A stretch of DNA of 64,000 nt. Source: Epiperipatus broadwayi (lineage: Eukaryota > Onychophora > Udeonychophora > Euonychophora > Peripatidae). The position numbers and the translations under genes were made by a program. The stretch lies in assembly GCA_028023455.1 (NCBI GenBank), contig JAQFVV010006452.1, positions 424,501 to 488,500 on the forward strand, written 5' to 3'. Shown here in pieces: positions 57,841 to 64,000 of this stretch. The stretch's first letter is position 1. Each line of letters begins with the position of its first letter. The notes beneath the pieces were generated by a model. It saw only the letters and a program-made list of their open reading frames with translations. It made no database searches and was not told where the DNA came from.

Positions 57841-58593
57841 TATATAGTATAATAGATCTTATAACTAAGTACTTTTTAAAAATTTTCTTCTATTTATTAA
57901 ACTAAACTTATAATAAGTATATGAAGATAATTTGGAAAATGTTTATTTAAATAATGTTTTTATTTTTTTTTTGTTTATTCTACATATAGTTGTGTATACT
58001 TCTATTAATATAATTCTAATTTTAAAAAGAATTAAAAAAATATATGCATATCAATAAAAAAAACACAGAAATTAAAGTTTGTTTGTTTTTTTAACTTTTT
58101 TTTAAAAAAATGTCAATCAACAATGATATAAAAGATTTTAAAAGTTTTATATATATAAAAAACTTGAACTATAAAACCTTAAATTTCAGTTATTTACATT
58201 TAAAAAATTATTTGTAGACCTAAGTTTATTTTAAGATGTTTTTTTTTTTATTTATTTATCAGCATTTATAAAATATTTTATACATAAAACATGCTTCAAA
58301 AACTTTTTCACCTGAGTAATTTTTAAACAAAATTATAAGCTTAAAAAAAACTGATTTTTTTTTAAAAAATAAAAAAAAAAAAGTTTTTAAAAACAATTGG
58401 TCTTCTGATATTGTTAATATTAATATATATATATGAGTTTATTGCTTAAATTATATATCTAGTTTTAAAAAAAATGATTATGAAAAGTAAAATAAAATAT
58501 TATGTAGAACCTGCAAAATGATATATCATTTATGACAACATTGCCAACTGTTTCACCTAGGAGAATTTTATCATTCTTTGAAGTATGTAATTA
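57841..58593. other. AT-rich stretch, no feature seen
   Basis: Many A- and T-runs; nothing else recognised. Confidence 0.5.
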
Positions 58594-58698
58594 AAGCATT
58601 GGTGGTCGAGAGGTTCAGTGACCGCTGCTTTACAAGCAGTTGTCTTTGGTTAGTGGGTTCACTTCCTGGCTGATGCTATGACACATGAGAAAAAAAAT
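58594..58698 (+). mobile_element. tRNA-derived SINE, family S1, copy 10
   Basis: aaagcattggtggtcgagag with gttcagtgaccgctgcttta, gtgggttcacttcctggctg, atgctatgacacatgag, A-run. Confidence 0.87.
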
Positions 58699-59522
58699 AG
58701 TTGAACAATATACATATATAATTATTAAATTTTTTGTCCAAAAATAAACTTAGTATTAATTTGAATATAGTACTGTGACCAGATATATATTTTTAATTAT
58801 TATTATTTAGCATTTTACAAATTGCTTTAGAACTATATCATATATTTGAATAATCTTTACATTATTTACAACTACATTATAAAATAACAAAGGTCTTTAA
58901 AAAGTGTTTACTCCAAAAACGTGAATCAATGTATCATTCACAGTTATTCTAAATCCATCCACCCCAACAGTATAAAAAGTTAAAGATAAGTTTATGATTA
59001 ATATATAAATCAATTTCTTCATTGCAAAATATCCACATACATTACAAGCTAATCTTTTAATATATTTGTTTGACATATTTCAATGCTCCCTTTTAAATAA
59101 TTATAATATATATAATAATAAATCTGATAAGTAAGAGCATGTTACAATAAAATTTTCTATTCACACATATATACATAATTTATACTTAAAGTATAACTCG
59201 CAGTATAACATTTCTGTCAATAACTGGCTTTCTCCAAAATTTAAAGGCATTTCTAGTTTCTAAGGAAAGATGATCTTAGTTGAAATATTAAGTAATAAGA
59301 TGAGCATTACATATTTTTTTCTTTAGTGATATAAATATTCCTTAATAAGATTTTCATCAGAATTAGATATTTAAATAATTTAAATGAATAACATATATAT
59401 ATATATATTGAACTGAACAATTTATTATTCACTTCAATAAATAAATAAGAATTATATTTGTTCTAAGCAAAATGAACTATGCTAAGTCTATACAAATTTG
59501 TTTTAAAAAAAGAACTAAAATG

Positions 59523-59629
59523 TCTTGCGTTGTTAGCCGAGAGGTATCGCAGCTGCCATGCAAGCAAGTAGTTGGTTGCAGACGGTTGTGGGTTCGTGTC
59601 CCGGCCGATGCTATGACATATGAAAAAAA
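59523..59629 (+). mobile_element. tRNA-derived SINE, family S1, copy 11, with 18-bp TSD
   Basis: The TSD aaaaaaagaactaaaatg lies at 59505-59522 and 59630-59647 (its A-run merges with the SINE tail). Body: tcttgcgttgttagccgaga, ggtatcgcagctgccatgca, gtgggttcgtgtcccggccg, atgctatgacatatg. It is among the least diverged copies. Confidence 0.92.
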
Positions 59630-59649
59630 AAAAAAAGAACTAAAATGGG

Positions 59650-61787
59650 GTTCAAAAAGTAACTATGTTTTGGGATATAAAAAAAAAAACAGTTTGCTTT
59701 TCTTTTAACCAGAAGGGAATATTACTTTATTCTAATCTCAGGATTTAACTATGCCTTATGAATAAAAAGAAAGAATATCACTAATAGTTAGTTAGATCTA
59801 ATCTGGAACATTTAGAAATGATATTTTAAAAACCTCCAGCTGAAATAAAAAATTAGCATTTATTTAAATGGCAACTAGATATTCTCATCCTAAATGGACT
59901 TTTAGTATTTATCAGAAAGAAAGAAATGGCAATTGTATTGTTTTTGGTGAATCCTATATTTAAAGAATAAGTTGGACTTTGTTTAAATGATCTGAATTTG
60001 TAAATAACACTTGTTATACAGATATTATTTAAAAGAAACTATTATTTTAAAAAAAAAGAAATGAATTTGTAACAATTCTTGATTTGTCAAAATTTAAAAA
60101 AAATAACTATTATAATCACATATGTATGCTAAGATTATGACCTTATATAAGTTATTAATAAAAGGAAAAAAATAAATAATTGATAATCATATAAATGTTA
60201 TGTAGACATATAAATTTTCTAAATCACAAATAACCATAGTTAGCATAAAATTATTTCCATTAGTCTCATTCATTCACAGTTAAACTTATATTTAATCGCT
60301 AACATTGGATTTTATGTAGATGGATTTATATATGCTCAATTATTTGTCCAATGTTTAATAGTTTACATATGTTCACATCCATATGGGAGAATACATTCAT
60401 ATCACTTTAATGAGTCAGGGATCAATCTCAGAATAAGTCATCCCTATATAAATTGCAGTTGTATTAAATTAAGTTTAGGACCCAAAAGGACCACTCCTTA
60501 TAGACATTGTATAGAAGGTTTATTCAGTTAGAGGTTCAAACCTTATCCCTTTATGCTTTTTATTATATAAGAAGTTATGATTAGAAATGATATAAAAATA
60601 CCGTTCCTTATGATTATTGTAATAAAGATAGCATTGATGTCTGTCTCTTATAGAACATATGTATATGTAAATACTAGGAGATATGTGAGTCAGAGAAATA
60701 TTATATTTATGAATTCATAATGCATAAACTTATTTTTAAGTTATTGAAAGCAGTGTCAATGATATGGCAAATGTGACATCACCTATGAATATACTGACAC
60801 TATGATATATAAAGATTAAAGGATTTTGTTAAAGAAATAAATTGCATATCAATTAATAATTATACTTTATAAAAACTATTATATGAGTTGTTAATTTTAT
60901 TAAATGAAAATAAATTGTACATCAGTTAATAAGTACCTTTTAAATAAATTATTATTACATGATTTGCTACTTTGTTTATATAAGATTGCATGGTCTACTG
61001 CCATTCATCAGAAATAACTTATGTTCACCACAATTTTGCCCAGCATTAAAAATGAGGCTGTGTAATGATTACATTATTATATTGAATAAAATATTGTTTT
61101 AAGTATATATGTGTTAGTTTATTTTCTGATGCTTAAAGCCAGGTAGCACCCATGTAACTTATGTAATGCATCTGAATGCAAGTTTACCCATGTTTGTTGC
61201 TTCATTTCAGATGTTGATGTTTGTGAACAGTTTTGTATTGTTATGTTTTTGTCTTATAACATTTGTCATTAAGAAATTAGTTAATCAGATGGCTCTTAAT
61301 AAAGTAATTTTATTTATGTTCCATTTTTACAATGTTAAATGCATGCTACCAATTAGAATTTTTTTTTTGGTGCAAATTTAACTATATCAGAAATACTTTA
61401 TAATGGAACTATATGCATGTTTGTAAAACATTTCTCAAAGTTTAAAGAAATAGTTGTATTTGTGACAATGTCAATATATGTACATATTTAAGATGTAAAT
61501 ATCAATCATTGTAAAGCTAAATTTTATTTTTGTGTATGCATGATAGCAAGAACTCATTAAAATTTGAAATGTAGTTTTATATTTTAAAATAGTAAAATAA
61601 ATGATGTTAAGGATGTATCAAGGAATGATAAACTACTATTAACAGTGAACAAATATCATCACTTGGGCATAATACTTTATTGTCTAGATATTCCCTCTGC
61701 TTTTTATACAAAACATAACACATATATATTTAAGAAAATGCAACTGAAGTTTATATCATAAAATGTATTATATCAGAATCATATTTG
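59650..61787. other. AT-rich stretch, no feature seen
   Basis: A B-box-like gaggttcaaacctt at about 60531 lacks a matching A box. A 71-codon frame at 61166-61381 has no domain. Confidence 0.45.
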
Positions 61788-61994
61788 AAATACAGGCATT
61801 CTTCATATACCTGGAGCTAAATTGTAAATATAAATATACAGGATTTGAACACAGACTTACATTCATCCTTCAACTATCTACACTATCTTATATCGCTGAT
61901 ACACATGACCACACACATGTAGAAAAGATAAATAATCAGCAATATACATATTTCATCCTGAACCACCACTTATCAGTTGATCCAGATCATCTCC

Positions 61995-62003
<9 letters not shown>
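61788..62003 (-). mobile_element. tRNA-like SINE with hammerhead, family S2, copy f
   Basis: Reversed: aggcattcttcatatacctg, aggatttgaacacag (B box), atcttatatcgctgata (A box), then the hammerhead region with core CTGATAA (G8 lost). Its 5' end faces copy g across a (CA)n(TA)n tract (62000-62050). Confidence 0.78.
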
Positions 62004-62052
<49 letters not shown>

Positions 62053-62054
<2 letters not shown>

Positions 62055-62096
62055 CAACTGATGAGCACTGGTTCAGCATGAAATATGTATATTGGT
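62053..62096 (+). ncRNA. Hammerhead ribozyme, S2 copy g
   Basis: Helix I ATCAA (62053-62057) with TTGGT; CTGATGA (62058-62064); helix II GCACTG/CAGCAT with two mismatches but three closed inner pairs; GAA; helix III ATATGTAT; A at the cleavage position. Core bases complete. Confidence 0.6.
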
Positions 62097-62205
62097 GATT
62101 ATTTATCTTTTCTACATGTGTGTGGTCATATGTATCAGTGGTATAAGATAGTGCAGATAGTTGAAGGTGATTGTAAATCTGTGTTCAAATCCCATATATT
62201 TATAT
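62053..62205 (+). mobile_element. tRNA-like SINE with hammerhead, family S2, copy g
   Basis: Hammerhead (62053-62096), linker with tctacatgtgtgtggtcat, A-box-like atcagtggtataagatagtg, B-box-like tgttcaaatccca. Inverted partner of copy f. Confidence 0.8.
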
Positions 62206-62451
62206 ATCAATATCAATTATATAAATAAATATTAAACTACAATATGTTCCCCATTGTAATACCATAGATGGCATATGTTATTTGAGATGATAACTATGCC
62301 ATAAACTTATTTAAGCATACTATTTACTTACATAAGTAGACTTTAATGTGTACACATATATGTAAAAAAAAAACTTGCACACAAGGAATATTATACAAAT
62401 TCCTGTAGAAAATCAGATCATTTTAGAAATTATCTGATAATATTTGACATC

Positions 62452-62645
62452 CAGGCATTCTTTATATACCTGGAGCTTAATTGTAAATATAGGGGATTTG
62501 AACCCAGACTTTCAAGCACCCTTTAACTATCCACACTATCTCATATCACTGATACACATGACCACACACATGTACAAAAAATAAATAATCACCAATATAT
62601 GTAATTCATGCTGAACCAGCACTCATCAGTTGGTCCATATTATAT
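62452..62645 (-). mobile_element. tRNA-like SINE with hammerhead, family S2, copy h
   Basis: Reversed: aggcattctttatatacctg, ggggatttgaacccagactt (B box, well pre­served), ctatctcatatcactgata (A box), hammerhead at the right end. It faces copy i across a short TA tract. Confidence 0.82.
62590..62636 (-). ncRNA. Hammerhead ribozyme, S2 copy h
   Basis: Helix I GACCAA/TTGGT, CTGATGA and helix II GTGCTG-GTT-CAGCAT are all intact. After GAA the first helix III base is T in place of A (ttacatat), which removes the conserved A15.1-U16.1 pair, so activity is doubtful. Confidence 0.5.
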
Positions 62646-62654
62646 ATATGTGTG

Positions 62655-62825
62655 GGAGATGATAATCTGGACCAACTGATGGGTGCTGTTTCAGCATGAA
62701 ATACATTTATTGGTGATTATTTATCTTTTCTACATTCATGTAGTCATGTGTATCAGTAATATGAGATAGTGTGGATAGTTGAAGGATGCGTGAAAGTCTG
62801 GGTTCAAATCCCCTATATTTAAAAT
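62655..62825 (+). mobile_element. tRNA-like SINE with hammerhead, family S2, copy i
   Basis: gatgataatctggaccaact, core CTGATGG (A9 lost), GTGCTG/CAGCAT, GAAATACATTTATTGGTG. A-box-like tatcagtaatatgagatag at 62751-62769 and B box ggttcaaatcc at 62801-62811 are the clearest in the family. Inverted partner of copy h. Confidence 0.82.
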
Positions 62826-63302
62826 TATCTGATAAGTACATTTCATAGTGTAATTTGTAAAATAGTAAACTAATTTTACATTTGTAATATGTTTATTTTT
62901 GTTTTTATTTGCTGTTTTATTTGTGCAGTATATCATATTCAGGGCAATTTTTTAAGATCATTAGGCCATGTTTTAAAGGGCTTGCATTAGGAAAAACCAC
63001 TCTAGTTTTTTTTTTCAGATACAACACTACATTGCGGGTATTATAGAGCAGCAATGATTTCAATATTCCTCTAAATTCTTGTAAAGGCAATAGTTTTTAC
63101 TTACTCTAATTGTTTATTTATTTGGGTTTTTTTTACTGTGCTTGAAGTAAATATGCTAATTAATTATAAGACAATGCAAAAACTTCTCTGAAAAAGCTGA
63201 AAGACAAACTAATGTAAAGTTGTGTCTAATAGCTTTTAAATATACCAAAATCTGTAAAATTTTATTTTTATTTAGTAGCATATGATTAAAGTACTATATA
63301 TG

Positions 63303-63329
63303 CATATATATATATATATATATATATAT
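63303..63329. repeat. (TA)n microsatellite
   Basis: About 13 TA units. Confidence 0.9.
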
Positions 63330-63394
63330 CATTCCCTCTGCTGAGAATGCCATTCAGTACTTTATGTAGTGTTTTAAACTGATATATAGCTTGT

Positions 63395-63500
63395 TGTTTT
63401 TTTTATCAAGTGTCATAGCATCGGCTGGGAAGCAAACCTGCTAACCCAGGACAACTGCTAGTGAGGCATCTGTGCTGACCACTCGCCCACCAATGCTTGA
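63395..63500 (-). mobile_element. tRNA-derived SINE, family S1, copy 12
   Basis: Reversed: gtgtcatagcatcggctggg, aagcaaacctgctaacccag, gctgaccactcgcccaccaa, tgcttg, preceded by a T-run. Confidence 0.87.
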
Positions 63501-63719
63501 CCAATGGTCATAAATAACTTTTATTTATCAAAGAGTCAACATCACTGGAAATTATGACAATATTATAGACCTATGTGATTTGTTTACATTTTATCAATAT
63601 TAGCTAAATTTTAAAAATCCCCTCTTCCCTCAAATAAAGAGGGATTTTGTTCCTAGCAATGTATTACCCTTAACATTTTTGCTAAATCATTTTACAATCA
63701 TTAAAACAAGAGTATATAT

Positions 63720-63810
63720 TTTTTTCTCTCATGTGTCATAGCATCGGCTGCTAACCTGGGACGACTGCTTGTAAGGCAGATGTGCTGACCTCTCGACCAC
63801 CAACGCTTGA
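63720..63810 (-). mobile_element. tRNA-derived SINE, family S1, copy 13
   Basis: Reversed: catgtgtcatagcatcggct, then a deletion of the B-box part, then gctaacctgggacgactgct and gacctctcgaccaccaacgc. Confidence 0.85.
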
Positions 63811-64000
63811 CTAATTATTTATTTTTAAAAGATACATTTTGTTTTTATGTGTTGATTTGTGTGTGTGCAATTTTATATTAGAAAATATTGCAATACATTT
63901 GGTCCATTAATTTTCAGACACTTATTAAGCTCACATCATAAATATGAAGTCTATAATAAATTTCATTTATTTATATCGCTCACATTCTACAAACCTTGAT

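Noticed and set aside
60525-60545. B-box-like gaggttcaaacctt, possible tRNA or SINE.
   Set aside because: No A box or family signature nearby.

Overview
The window is very AT-rich (roughly three quarters A+T by eye) eukaryotic DNA. The transposon set (an RTE-type LINE, GIY-YIG Penelope-like elements, hAT, Helitron, a Tigger-like fragment, tRNA-derived SINEs) and the long microsatellites point to an invertebrate animal. I cannot name the species from the sequence. I find no intact host protein-coding gene and no genuine rRNA or tRNA gene. Nearly all supported features are mobile elements, most of them decayed. The long stretches between them are AT-rich non-coding DNA.

Layout: 0-8 kb holds SINEs, a near-complete but frameshifted RTE-type LINE (1494-4372, minus) and an older copy (about 4614-7565) split by a 532-bp Penelope-like insertion with a 17-bp target-site duplication (TSD). 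8-14.5 kb holds Penelope reverse-transcriptase and endonuclease fragments, SINEs, a Tigger-like piece and two (AAT)n arrays. 14.6-24 kb has fold-back elements and SINEs, several with hammerhead-ribozyme sequences. 25.8-27.6 kb is a less AT-rich island that I cannot explain. 28.6-33.5 kb has a non-autonomous hAT, composite microsatellites and a Penelope-like element on the minus strand. 35.3-39.9 kb is a 4.58-kb hAT transposon with a perfect 8-bp TSD and a broken transposase, inserted into one arm of a palindrome. 40-48.6 kb and 50.6-52.5 kb are almost featureless. 48.7-49.6, 52.5-53.4, 57.2-59.6 and 61.8-63.8 kb hold more SINEs, fold-back elements and a Helitron helicase remnant.

Two observations stand out. 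(1) A tRNA-like SINE family, about ten copies, carries a hammerhead self-cleaving ribozyme at its 5' end. At least one copy (57773-57819, minus) keeps all conserved core bases and all three helices, and a second (62053-62096) keeps all core bases. (2) A recurring class of 'palindrome plus unique 3' tail' elements of about 340-530 bp is bounded by 11-18 bp direct repeats, as expected from retrotransposition. One contains a Penelope GIY-YIG C-terminus; another family carries a second hammerhead sequence near the centre of its palindrome. Together they suggest ribozyme-bearing, snap-back RNA parasites moved by Penelope or LINE machinery. The sequence motifs and TSDs are read directly; the mechanism is inference.
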